Below, one piece after another: positions 16,122-24,197 of a stretch of 64,000 nucleotides of DNA (position 1 is its first letter; each line of letters starts with the position of its first letter). The translations under genes and the position numbers were made by a program. The notes below the pieces were generated by a model, which was not told the origin of the DNA, searched no databases, and worked only from the letters and a program-made list of their open reading frames with translations. Origin of the DNA: Salsuginibacillus kocurii DSM 18087 (lineage in GTDB: Bacteria; Bacillota; Bacilli; Bacillales; Marinococcaceae); the NCBI RefSeq assembly GCF_000377705.1, contig NZ_KB898632.1, positions 34,755 through 98,754 on the forward strand, read 5' to 3'.

Positions 16122-17079
16122 GTTCTTTCACCTCCTGTTCTGTCTGCAGTTTTTCCTCAAGATAGTCTACATAGTGCTGAGCGGACATGGCTGCGATGCT
16201 GCCGTCTCCAGTGGCCGTAACGATTTGGCGCAGCATTTTTTCATTCACATCGCCTGCGGAAAAAATGCCGTCTATACTTGTTTTCATATTTTCATCGACT
16301 AACACGTAGCCGTTTTCGTTCGTAATTCCTAATCTGTTCACGCAACTTGTCAGCGGGTCCATCCCGATATAAATAAACACGCCAACGCACGGATAATCAC
16401 TTTCTTCGCCCGTGATGGTATGTTTTATTCGTACGCCTGATACCATCCCGTCTCCGAGAATCTCTTCAACCGTGTGATTCCAGATGAACTCAATCTTTTC
16501 ATGCGCAAAGGCGCGATTTTGTAGAATCCGTTGGGCCCGAAGCTCATCGCGGCGGTGAATAACTGTCACTTTAGAAGCAAACCGAGTAAGAAACACTGCT
16601 TCTTCCACCGCTGCATCACCGCCTCCGACTACAACGACTTCCAGATCTTCGAAAAAGGCTCCGTCACATACTGCACAGTACGAGACGCCGAAACCCGACA
16701 ATTCTTTTTCACCCGGGATATTTAAACTGCGGTGTTTCGCCCCGGTCCCGATAATGACTGATTTTGCTTGATAAGGGTACCCGTCTACTAGCACCGTCTT
16801 GTAAGGGAAGTCATCCTTAATCTCTTCAACATTGCCGTTTAAAACTTCAGTCCCAAATTTAACGGAATGTTCTAACATTTCTCTCGATAAATCAGGACCT
16901 AGAATGTGACGATAGCCTGGATAATTTTCAATGGCTTCTGTTTTTGTCATTTGACCACCGGGCTGTGAGTTTTCTACGAGCAAGGTTGACATGTTTGCTC
17001 TTGCCGTATAAACCGCCGCTGTCATCCCTGCAGGACCGGCCCCTGCAATAATTACGTCGTACACACAAGTACCTGTCAT
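16102..17079 (-). CDS. trxB: Thioredoxin reductase of the reductase operon
   Basis: A 325-residue FAD enzyme that reduces TrxA with NAD(P)H. FAD site GAGPAGMTAAVYTARA at about 12-27; redox centre YCAVCDG at about 138; nucleotide-binding GGGDAAVEEA at about 156; C-terminal FAD motif GIFSAGDVNE at about 281. The HRRDELRAQ segment after the second Rossmann motif is typical of NADPH use. It is preceded by AAGGAGGGGG. Its place between grdB and grdC, and its overlap with grdC, suggest a dedicated electron supply for selenoprotein A rather than general redox duty. Confidence 0.94.
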   Translation of the reverse strand: MTGTCVYDVIIAGAGPAGMTAAVYTARANMSTLLVENSQPGGQMTKTEAIENYPGYRHILGPDLSREMLEHSVKFGTEVLNGNVEEIKDDFPYKTVLVDGYPYQAKSVIIGTGAKHRSLNIPGEKELSGFGVSYCAVCDGAFFEDLEVVVVGGGDAAVEEAVFLTRFASKVTVIHRRDELRAQRILQNRAFAHEKIEFIWNHTVEEILGDGMVSGVRIKHTITGEESDYPCVGVFIYIGMDPLTSCVNRLGITNENGYVLVDENMKTSIDGIFSAGDVNEKMLRQIVTATGDGSIAAMSAQHYVDYLEEKLQTEQEVKEHDNASY

Positions 17080-17144
17080 CTAACCCCCTCCTTACGCACA
17101 ATTTGGTTATTCCTACTCTCCACTACCTAGTTAACAACAAACTT

Positions 17145-18464
17145 TTATTTTTTCACTTCAAAAATGGTCGCCTCTTCTATAGTCGTGAGTAACGCTTGCA
17201 TTGCCACTTCTACCCGCTGCTTTCGTAATGATTTCTGTTCTTCTGCCGATTTGTTCATATCACCCAGCGGATAAGGAATGGCTACTGCCGGTACAATCCG
17301 ATTGGCTCCGACCGTTTTCGCAATTGAGACGAGATTAGCAAGCTGAACGACAGGCAAGCCAGTTTTTTCGAGCTCCTTTGCTATCGTTGCCCCGCAACGA
17401 GTACACGTTCCTCAGGTGGAAGTGAGAATAACAGCAGAGACATTGGCACGTTGAAGATCTTTAGCTATTTCTGTTCCCATCCGGGCCGCTTCGGCTTGAG
17501 TGGTGCCTGTGCCCACAGTTGAATAAATATACGGATGAATGCTGCCGAGCTTGGCTTCTTGCTCCAACTCCCGCATCGCATCGAGAGGCACAATCACATT
17601 CGGGTCTTGATTTGCAGCAGAGGGATCAAAGCCGCCGTGAATGGTTTCCCAGCTGCCAGCTTCTAGCTCATATAATGCGTCCACCTCATATTTCCCCCAC
17701 TTGGTTGCTGAAGCGGATTGAATGTGGTCTGGATTGCCTTTTGGCACAATCCCTCCTGAGCTGACCAACGCAATGGTTGCCTCTTCCATCTTTTCAACTG
17801 CCGGGGCAATGGCCACTTTAGCTGGAACCGGCATTGGCATTTCAGTGTGGAACGGTTCATCATTCAGTTTTTTTAACAGCATCTCGACCGCGCGCTCTGC
17901 CCCCGTACGGTTGCTGCCATCAAAAGCTTCCAGTCGTTTGCCTCGTGAAAAATATCCTTCTTCTGCGGCTGGTCTCAATTTATCTGCTTGTAGCATCCGT
18001 TTGGAAAAATCAGCTACCTTCTTCACATCTTTTCGCATGGCTGCAGCATTTGCCCCACCCGAGAAGATATAAAGTTCGTGTGCATACATCTCTACAGCTG
18101 GATTTTCCTCATTCATCGACGCAATAACTGGAACGCGAAAGCGCTCTTGCACAGCTTTACCCAGTGCCCCGCACGCCAGGCCATAACGACCCGCCAAAAA
18201 TGCAGGACCAGCAATAAAAATATCAAACTCGATCGTTTCTAACTCGGTCAGCACCTGCTCAATCGCTTCGTCCGTCTTTGAGCCGATGAAGTTATCGCCG
18301 CAAATGACTGTGTGCGTTACTTCTGCCACAGGTGCAAGCTTCTGGTGAAGCAACATACCCGGACCGACATGCCCTTCATGCAGCTGGGGTGCAATATCTG
18401 CTTGATTTTCGCCGCCGATTTGTCCGAAAAATTGATTCAGATAATGGACAGCTTTTTTCACCAC
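17145..18464 (-). CDS. grdB: Selenoprotein B of a glycine/sarcosine/betaine reductase-like system
   Basis: A 439-residue protein when TGA at 17414-17412 is read as selenocysteine (residue 351). The surroundings, ILTSTUGTCTRCGATIAKE, match the Sec region of GrdB/GrdF/GrdH, and the N-terminus HYLNQFFGQIGGE and VICGDNFIG are family hallmarks. Component B binds the amine substrate and, with GrdE, forms a Schiff base or equivalent before transfer to selenoprotein A. Which of glycine, sarcosine or betaine it uses cannot be told here. GTG start after AAGGAGGTGAA. A perfect hairpin with GGG loop follows the TGA. Conventional calling splits the gene into 17412-18464 and 17145-17357. Confidence 0.94.
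17384..17400 (-). promoter_or_regulatory. bSECIS hairpin of grdB
   Basis: Eleven bases after the Sec TGA the mRNA forms a perfect 7-bp stem, TCGTTGC / GCAACGA, closed by GGG. Distance and loop agree with the E. coli fdhF-type element bound by SelB. Confidence 0.78.
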
Positions 18465-18476
18465 TTCACCTCCTTC

Positions 18477-19784
18477 TTAATAGTCCTTCACTGTTTTATA
18501 ATGATCGCCCGTGCTAGAGTCAGCACAAAATATCGCGTTATTTTCAATTTCAACGGAGCCATCTTCTTTTATTGACTCGTTCCAGCCACCAGCATTTCCG
18601 TCCCTAGCCACAGCTTCAAGCTCACCGATCACTCGCTCCATAGGCGGTAGCTTTAAGTGTTCTGACACATTTCCCGTAGAAATGATAGCGTCTGCTTTAG
18701 CTGATAGATCCACAAGCGGCTGGGAACGACCGTCACGGCCGGTACATTCGTTCGTGATCCCGACGACTTTCACGCCGGTCTGCTCTAATTGTTCATACGT
18801 TAAAATAAAATCAGTATCCGGGTTACCATAGCCTTCCTCTGCAACGATGGCTCCTTCTGCTCCTAGTGATGAAGCCAACTGCGCTACCATCAACGCAGCC
18901 CGTTCTTTTTCTTCTAGTTGCACATTTAAATTTGAAAGGATAACCCCGACAAAATTGATCGTCGTTCCATGTTCTTTCATTAAGCGTTTAAGCGTGGCAT
19001 TATTTACATGCTGATACGTTGATATTTTTGAGGAAGCCGGCATGAAACTGCCAGAGACCACAGCCCCGTCTAATACCTCATTGGGAGTAATCAACGTAGG
19101 AAGCATACGGCCGGCATCATGGCCATAAACCGTGGCGTTGTATCCATGTTCTAACATTTGGGACTGCAGCTGAAGAACATATACCACAGCAGGTAGGGTC
19201 AGGAGCTCTTGAGTTCGTTTCGCAAGTGGTGGGAATGAATACCTTTCTACCTCTTCTGGTACTTTCTTTCTGACGGGCTCAGCTAGATATTCTGCTAATC
19301 TAAGAGCTGCCAGCCTCAACGCTGTGTTTTTCTTTTGCTGTTCCTGCTTTTCAAACGTTTCGTTCGTATCAGCTACTAAACAAATATTTAGTAGTTGCGA
19401 AAATGGCGTTTGCTTTGCGCCAGGTCCGCTCATATCAATTAAGCCGTCTTGAAATCCGCCCCAATGCTTCCCGACAGCAAGCACGCTTACACCCTTTAGA
19501 GCATGAGTTCTTCCTGACCCAACTGGCAGCACCTTAGTTGTCACCCCTGGGTAGACACTTTCACCTGTAACTTTACACCTCGGTTCAACGGCGTCTTTTA
19601 CCGGCGTGATACGCACCGGTTCTGTCGGTTTGGCCAGAACAAGATCAGCTGTTGTAATTCGCTCATCTTCATATATGACTTGCAACGCTTCTTCTTTATG
19701 AATGGTTAACAGTCCCTCAGCAAATGTAGTTTTGCTCCCGAACTGAACATCTTTCACTTCAAACTTGCCAATTTCTAAGTGCAT
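18477..19784 (-). CDS. grdE: Reductase component B, alpha/beta proprotein homologue
   Basis: A 435-residue homologue of GrdE/GrdG/GrdI, the proprotein that in known systems cleaves itself before a cysteine to give a carbonyl (pyruvoyl-type) group on the new subunit. Shared motifs: GKFEVKDVQFG at the N-terminus, PNEVLDGAVVSG near 240, INFVGVILSNLNV near 280, GYGNPDTDFIL near 320 and GRDGRSQPLVDL near 350. At the place where I expect the cleavage cysteine (after GAVVSG) the sequence is SFMPASSK with no cysteine, so cleavage may not occur or may differ. First gene of the operon; the ATG at 19784 is preferred over the TTG three bases upstream. Confidence 0.88.
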   Translation of the reverse strand: MHLEIGKFEVKDVQFGSKTTFAEGLLTIHKEEALQVIYEDERITTADLVLAKPTEPVRITPVKDAVEPRCKVTGESVYPGVTTKVLPVGSGRTHALKGVSVLAVGKHWGGFQDGLIDMSGPGAKQTPFSQLLNICLVADTNETFEKQEQQKKNTALRLAALRLAEYLAEPVRKKVPEEVERYSFPPLAKRTQELLTLPAVVYVLQLQSQMLEHGYNATVYGHDAGRMLPTLITPNEVLDGAVVSGSFMPASSKISTYQHVNNATLKRLMKEHGTTINFVGVILSNLNVQLEEKERAALMVAQLASSLGAEGAIVAEEGYGNPDTDFILTYEQLEQTGVKVVGITNECTGRDGRSQPLVDLSAKADAIISTGNVSEHLKLPPMERVIGELEAVARDGNAGGWNESIKEDGSVEIENNAIFCADSSTGDHYKTVKDY

Positions 19785-19804
19785 CAACTCCCCCCTTTAT
19801 TTCT

Positions 19805-19818
19805 ATAATCATGATTAT
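19805..19818. promoter_or_regulatory. Palindromic candidate operator of the grd operon
   Basis: The perfect 14-base palindrome ATAATCATGATTAT lies between the promoter and the grdE start. A related sequence lies upstream of the neighbouring TetR gene at 20703-20716, which makes this regulator the likely binder. Confidence 0.55.
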
Positions 19819-19836
19819 CTTATTTTGTTTGATTAT

Positions 19837-19864
19837 ATTATATGTGCGATTTCTAATTGTGTAA
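19837..19864 (-). promoter_or_regulatory. Promoter of the grd operon
   Basis: Leftward TTACAC (19864-19859), a 16-base spacer and TATAAT (19842-19837), with a second TATAAT at 19837-19832. The -35 is weak, so activation or derepression is plausible. Confidence 0.5.
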
Positions 19865-19924
19865 GTGATGATTTCGTTTTTAACGTCGAAATGATACAAC
19901 TTGTACGTTTGTTCCGTATGAATG

Positions 19925-19977
19925 ATAAAAAAAGATGGCCGTTTTATTCCACCAAAGGGCGGAACAGCGGCCATCTT
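19925..19977 (-). terminator. Terminator of the TetR gene
   Basis: Arms AAGATGGCCG (19932-19941) and CGGCCATCTT (19968-19977), followed leftwards by a T run. It separates the regulator transcript from the grd operon promoter. Confidence 0.8.
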
Positions 19978-20001
19978 CATCCCAATTATGTCGCAATCTT
20001 G

Positions 20002-20676
20002 TTACTTAAAGGTGGAGCTTTCTAAAGAAAAGCGAATGTGGTCCATCGTAACATCTACCACTTCGGCTACTGAATAGTCACTTCTTTTATTTAAAAACAT
20101 CGTATGCATGCCTTGCCACATTAAAAATTGCATTTCACTTAACCGTTCGGCATCATCCGCTTGCAAATAACCCTCGTCTACGCATTCGTTCAGAGCAATT
20201 CTTCCCCGTTTAGCGAGGTTGGATTCTTGCAACATCGTATGAAGGTCTTCAGGGGCCTCAATTAAATCAGTTGGAAACATGCCATAATAATCACTCAACA
20301 GCTGCTCAGGAGGACAGCCTAAATTTGATGAAAAAACAGCATGATAAATCTCTGGTTCTTCAAATGAATAGGTACAAAAACATTCCCACATCTTTAAATA
20401 CTTTTCCAAGGGGGTGTTACAAGCGGCAAGATATCCTGGCAAAGCATTAATATATTTTTTTATATAACGCATAGAGCCAAAGAAAATCAAGTGTGACAAC
20501 TCATCAAAGTAGTTGTAAATTGTAGCGCTGTTATAACCAGCAAGGTCGGCAATTTTTCGGATTGTAATCTTGTCTATACCTTCTTGCTGAATAATGTCCG
20601 AGGTCGCATCAATAAAATACACCATCATCCGAATCGTTTGTATTTCCTTATTTCGTTCATTAGGCAACGTAAGCAC
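20002..20676 (-). CDS. TetR-family regulator, likely of the grd operon
   Basis: 224 residues. DNA-binding region at about 15-65: IDKITIRKIADLAGYNSATI then YNYFDELSHLIFFG. The C-terminal domain is helical with several cysteines and aromatics. It stands directly upstream of the selenoprotein operon in the same direction but with its own terminator and promoter. Matching AT-rich palindromes in front of both units support control of the reductase genes and of itself. The ligand might be the substrate amine or a product; that is inference. Confidence 0.85.
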   Translation of the reverse strand: MLTLPNERNKEIQTIRMMVYFIDATSDIIQQEGIDKITIRKIADLAGYNSATIYNYFDELSHLIFFGSMRYIKKYINALPGYLAACNTPLEKYLKMWECFCTYSFEEPEIYHAVFSSNLGCPPEQLLSDYYGMFPTDLIEAPEDLHTMLQESNLAKRGRIALNECVDEGYLQADDAERLSEMQFLMWQGMHTMFLNKRSDYSVAEVVDVTMDHIRFSLESSTFK

Positions 20677-20702
20677 CCCCTCTTGGAAATTGAGATTACT
20701 AT

Positions 20703-20716
20703 ATAACTATGATTAC
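20703..20716. promoter_or_regulatory. Second candidate operator, upstream of the TetR gene
   Basis: ATAACTATGATTAC agrees at 11 of 14 positions with the palindrome ATAATCATGATTAT in front of grdE. It lies about 30 bases upstream of the regulator start. Confidence 0.45.
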
Positions 20717-20937
20717 AGTATAGCAGAATGTGTTCCACATAATCGGTTGGTTTCGTGATGTGTATGTCATAGGTCTAAAGATTAGAAGCGTCTCTTCTAG
20801 CCTCGTGTTGCTTACAAGCAATGAACTCAAAGACTACGTTTGCTAACTTAGTTTTCTCCTACTATTTCATTTATAGAGAGTTTATCTATACACCTTTCTA
20901 CGTATAAGCTCTTCGTTTATTCCTTATAGTATCCTTT
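20717..20937. other. Noncoding stretch
   Basis: AT-rich, with stops in all frames. Apart from the probable promoter region of the TetR gene I see no feature. Confidence 0.4.
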
Positions 20938-21143
20938 TCATTTCAAAAAATCATCTTATTATATGAATCAACTTCGTCATTCAAAATAAGAGGTGAACAT
21001 TCGAATCATGAATGTGATCTTCACTTCAGACGGGCGCTTTATCCTCTGGGGGTCGCCGTCTTACGTTTCAGTTATTTTTGAAATTCCAAAAATAGATAGT
21101 ATTCGTTTTATTGCTCATAAAACATCATGCTGAAATGGATTCA
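20938..21143 (+). repeat. Dispersed repeat, copy 1 (internally deleted)
   Basis: Nearly the same sequence occurs at 26425-26703 in the same orientation. Shared blocks include ATTCAAAATAAG, CTTCACTTCAGACGG, GCTTTATCCTCTGGG, GTCTTACGTTTCAG and GATAGTATTCGTTTTATTGC. Copy 1 lacks about 80 bases present in copy 2; the gap is bounded by the short repeat CTTCAGAC, which fits a slip or recombination deletion. Confidence 0.75.
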
Positions 21144-21275
21144 CTTAGCTAAGAATTTTTATTATTTTTTGAAATACAGTGTGTGAAATTTATTTATGCA
21201 TTTCTATACTAATCTTTATTTTTTTATAGTTTCGAGATTCTATAGTAGAATTTTTACTAGAAGGAGGGAGTCTTT

Positions 21276-22175
21276 ATGAAATGGTCAAACGAAGCTGAAT
21301 TGGAAAGCATTCGCGCGCAAATGGAACAGCGCACGGTTACGCTGCCGGATGGTACGATTTTACCTGCCATCGGTCAGGGCACCTGGCATATGGGAGAGAA
21401 CCCGGCACAATTTGAACAAGAAGTCCAAGCCCTGCAACTCGGTTTGGAAGTAGGTATGCGTGTCGTTGATACAGCTGAAATGTATGGGAACGGCGCGGCA
21501 GAACAGGTTGTCGGCGAAGCGATTAAAGGCAGGCGCGAGAACGCTTTTCTAGTTTCGAAAGTCTTTCCGCACAACGCAGGTCTCACCAACATAAAACGTG
21601 CCTGTGAAAATAGCCTTCAGCGTCTGGGCATCGAGCAGCTTGATATGTACTTATTGCACTGGCGCGGGGGCGTGCCTTTGGAAGAGACGGTTGAAGGAAT
21701 GGAACAGCTAAAACAAGAAGGAAAAATTGCCAGATGGGGCGTTTCGAACTTGGACCTTTCTGACATGAAAGAACTTCAAGAAGCAGACAAAGCTGATGAA
21801 TGCATGACCAACCAGGTCCTCTATCACTTGGGCTCCCGCGGCATTGAATATGATTTATTGCCTTGGCAGCAAACCCAAGACATGCCGATTATGGCGTATT
21901 GCCCGTTAGCACAAGCGGGGAGGCTGCGAAAAAAGTTGGTAAACTCAGCGGAAGTTCAAGCCATTGCTGACACTTACCAAGTCAGCTCGTACCAAGTTCT
22001 GCTCGCATGGGTGCTTCGTAAACGGCAGATCCTTGCCATTCCTAAAGCGAGCCAAGCAGACCATGTCCTGCAAAACGCGAAAACAGCTTCACTTCAACTG
22101 GACGCTGAAGACATCAAACGTCTTGATGAAGCCTTTCCACCACCTTCCTCAAAACAGCCGTTAGATATCGTGTAA
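21276..22175 (+). CDS. Aldo/keto reductase
   Basis: A 299-residue NADPH-dependent carbonyl reductase of the (beta/alpha)8 type. The catalytic tetrad is visible: Asp in VVDTAEMYGNG with the Tyr five residues later, Lys in FLVSKVFPHNAG and His in MYLLHWRGG. The cofactor loop IPKASQADHVLQNA is near the C-terminus. ATG 21276 follows AGAAGGAGGGAG. It stands alone between the dispersed repeat and the gas-vesicle cluster, with which it converges. Substrate not predictable; detoxification of aldehydes is typical. Confidence 0.92.
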   Translation: MKWSNEAELESIRAQMEQRTVTLPDGTILPAIGQGTWHMGENPAQFEQEVQALQLGLEVGMRVVDTAEMYGNGAAEQVVGEAIKGRRENAFLVSKVFPHNAGLTNIKRACENSLQRLGIEQLDMYLLHWRGGVPLEETVEGMEQLKQEGKIARWGVSNLDLSDMKELQEADKADECMTNQVLYHLGSRGIEYDLLPWQQTQDMPIMAYCPLAQAGRLRKKLVNSAEVQAIADTYQVSSYQVLLAWVLRKRQILAIPKASQADHVLQNAKTASLQLDAEDIKRLDEAFPPPSSKQPLDIV

Positions 22176-22181
22176 GTTTAT

Positions 22182-22523
22182 TTAATCGTTCCGGTTGTTT
22201 TGTTTTCGCTCTTCTTCCAGCGCGCTTTCTAGCTGCTGGAGCCGGTCTTCCAATTGTTTTTTATCGTACGGTTGTTGGTCCTCCTGTTGTTCAATCGCTT
22301 TGGAGCTGTAGAAGGGGTCGTTTTCCCACCAATCCATGCCAAGTTCTTTTGCTTTGTCAACAGAAGCGACCATCAGCCGGATTTTAATCGTCAACAGTTC
22401 CACTCCGGCCACATCGACGCGAATGTCACCCGCGATCACCACGCCTTTGTCCAACACCGTCTCCAGTACTTCCACCAGGGTGCTTCCGGCTGGTTCAATT
22501 GGGTTTTGGTTCATTCTATTCAT
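22182..22523 (-). CDS. gvpJ: Gas vesicle protein GvpJ
   Basis: A 113-residue GvpA-family minor shell protein. The conserved core GSTLVEVLETVLDKGVVIAG then DIRVDVAGVELLTIKIRLMV (about 13-54) is followed by a charged coiled C-terminus rich in Gln and Glu. In known systems GvpJ is needed to nucleate the vesicle. Last gene of the leftward cluster, 14 bases after gvpK, converging on the aldo/keto reductase gene. Distinguished from GvpA and GvpS by sequence, its tail and its position next to gvpK. Confidence 0.88.
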   Translation of the reverse strand: MNRMNQNPIEPAGSTLVEVLETVLDKGVVIAGDIRVDVAGVELLTIKIRLMVASVDKAKELGMDWWENDPFYSSKAIEQQEDQQPYDKKQLEDRLQQLESALEEERKQNNRND

Positions 22524-22537
22524 CTCCTTTTTCGACT

Positions 22538-22861
22538 TTAGCGCAGGTTGCCCAATGGCCCCAGGTCAATGTTTAAATCTTCGTCTGTTAAGCCAAAAAA
22601 GTCTTTTAACATTTCCATTTGTTCTTCCAGATGCATTAACGCTTCCCCGAGTCTTTCAATTTCTTCTTCTGTCAGCCTGCCGCTGTCAACCCGGCGCATC
22701 GCCTGCCTTTCTACCAGCTCCCGCAGCAGTTCAATGACAGTAATGACCAGCTGGGCGAGACCGTCTTCACTATTTTCCTTTTCATTGAACTTTATATTTC
22801 CTTCAGGCATTTTTCCCGTCTCAAGAGATTTCACCAGTGAAGATGCATCGTGACTGCTCAT
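22538..22861 (-). CDS. gvpK: Gas vesicle protein GvpK
   Basis: 107 residues. The hallmark of GvpK is the stretch GLAQLVITVIELLRELVERQAMRRV then SGRLTEEEIERLGEALMHLE (about 35-80), all helical. It is an assembly factor and not a shell protein. It ends with LNIDLGPLGNLR, a conserved tail. Its ATG overlaps the end of gvpS by 4 bases, so it is translationally coupled. Confidence 0.92.
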   Translation of the reverse strand: MSSHDASSLVKSLETGKMPEGNIKFNEKENSEDGLAQLVITVIELLRELVERQAMRRVDSGRLTEEEIERLGEALMHLEEQMEMLKDFFGLTDEDLNIDLGPLGNLR

Positions 22862-23073
22862 TCAACTGCCTCCTTTCGGTCATACTTTTCACCAGCTTCC
22901 AGCAACGATTCAACACTGGAAATTAACACTTTAAGATCAATATAAACAAGGTCAATATCAGCTACAGTAAGCAGCAAATTCCCCTGCAACACCACACCTT
23001 TGTCCAATACCGTGTCTAAGACGTCCACCAATGTCACTTCCTGATTATCTAGTACCTCGTGGTTATGTTCCAT
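22858..23073 (-). CDS. gvpS: Gas vesicle protein GvpS
   Basis: About 71 residues, a short GvpA-family minor shell protein: VTLVDVLDTVLDKGVVLQGN and LVYIDLKVLISSVESLLEAG. The ATG at 23073 is preferred; an in-frame GTG at 23085 is possible. It starts within the end of gvpL and overlaps gvpK, so it belongs to the tightly coupled L-S-K part of the cluster. Assigned as GvpS by this order and its short length. Confidence 0.85.
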   Translation of the reverse strand: MEHNHEVLDNQEVTLVDVLDTVLDKGVVLQGNLLLTVADIDLVYIDLKVLISSVESLLEAGEKYDRKEAVE

Positions 23074-23884
23074 AGACTTCACCACGTTTTACTTTAGAAG
23101 CAAAATGATAGCCCGGCCACGGCCCTGTCAGCTGAACGGTCATCGTAGTTGGGAGCTCGCTTTGCATGGTTTGTAACTCGGCAAGCATGTCGTCGCGATT
23201 CTTTTTATGGACCAAATAGACGGCATTCCATTTCATGTCTGTATTCATCCCTGTCATTTGCTTACTCCATTGTTCTTTTTCTTCATGAGCTTCGCTGAAT
23301 TTTTTAGCCACATCATGAACTTGTTGGCAAAATTGATTAATATAGCGTTCTGCTTCAGCTTCGATCGTTCGGTCCAATCGTTTTCGTTCAATATATTGTC
23401 TTCCTTTTGAAAGCTTTTCGATTTCTTGTTTCTTTGCTTCGATCGCTTCGGTGCTGAATGTTGCTTCTGCTTTTAACTGCTGCGTTTCCGCATATACTTT
23501 CAGGCTCCATTCTTCCTTATCTTTCATGGCTTCGAGCTGAGATTGGAACGTTTCATTGTTTTCATGCAGAACGTCATTTAGTTTAGCTGTCCCCTGGTAT
23601 ATCGTCCCAAAATTAAGAGGGATGACATGATACGTTTCATGCAACTGATTTAATATGGAATGATGTCGTTTGGCTTTTTGTTCGAGCCACTTCATGTCCT
23701 GAACGTTTTCTTCAAAATTCTCTTGCGCAAAGTCTTCTGTCCGCACATACGAAAACGCTGCGGCGACGTTTTCTCCACTGAAAAATTGGATAGGTTGTTC
23801 TTCGTAAAGATCAAAGATAGAACAATCTTCATTCGCGATACTTTCTACCGAAACGAACCCATACACATACACTAACTCCTTCAT
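23063..23884 (-). CDS. gvpL: Gas vesicle protein GvpL (GvpL/GvpF family)
   Basis: A 273-residue member of the GvpL/GvpF family. N-terminal domain with YVYGFVSVESI and HETYHVIPLNFGTIYQ, a long charged helical middle (about 110-215) and the C-terminal family signature WNAVYLVHKKNRDDM and LTGPWPGYHFASKV. These proteins bind GvpA monomers and help shell assembly. The ATG overlaps the gvpG stop by 4 bases. Confidence 0.92.
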   Translation of the reverse strand: MKELVYVYGFVSVESIANEDCSIFDLYEEQPIQFFSGENVAAAFSYVRTEDFAQENFEENVQDMKWLEQKAKRHHSILNQLHETYHVIPLNFGTIYQGTAKLNDVLHENNETFQSQLEAMKDKEEWSLKVYAETQQLKAEATFSTEAIEAKKQEIEKLSKGRQYIERKRLDRTIEAEAERYINQFCQQVHDVAKKFSEAHEEKEQWSKQMTGMNTDMKWNAVYLVHKKNRDDMLAELQTMQSELPTTMTVQLTGPWPGYHFASKVKRGEVYGT

Positions 23885-24186
23885 CTTCTAGCTCCCCTAC
23901 CCTTTCTGCGCGTTCTAGTCCGACTTCTTTCTGTCTGATCTTGCTGAATAGCTTCTCGTAATTGCCCGAGTTCCTCTTCTTTTGCAACCCGGTAACGCTC
24001 AGCCAGGCGAGCTTGTTCTTCCGTGAAGTCTTCCTGGCTGAGCGTTCCTTCTTCATATTCCAATCGAATTGTGATCATCCGCTGTTTGATCGTATCAAGG
24101 TCATACATTTCTTTGTCGACTTCTTCTTTTATTTTCTCACCGACAAACTTCAAGGAATGAGCAGGCCATGTAAACAGCTTAAACAC
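23881..24186 (-). CDS. gvpG: Gas vesicle protein GvpG
   Basis: About 101 residues from a GTG start at 24186 (VFKLFTWPAHSLKFVGEKI), with AGAGGTGATT upstream. The WP..G..W/F-type N-terminus, the helical EEVDKEMYDLDTIKQRM and EYEEGTLSQEDFTEEQARLAER match GvpG, which binds GvpF/L during assembly. The C-terminus is strongly basic (RSRTRTRRKGRGARR), longer and more arginine-rich than usual. It overlaps gvpL by 4 bases. An upstream in-frame ATG at 24246 would overlap gvpF and lacks a binding site. Confidence 0.88.
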   Translation of the reverse strand: MFKLFTWPAHSLKFVGEKIKEEVDKEMYDLDTIKQRMITIRLEYEEGTLSQEDFTEEQARLAERYRVAKEEELGQLREAIQQDQTERSRTRTRRKGRGARR

Positions 24187-24197
24187 ATTAATCACCT

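Noticed and set aside
17145..17357. Separate 70-residue protein next to a 350-residue one
   Set aside because: The two frames are one grdB gene joined by a selenocysteine TGA.
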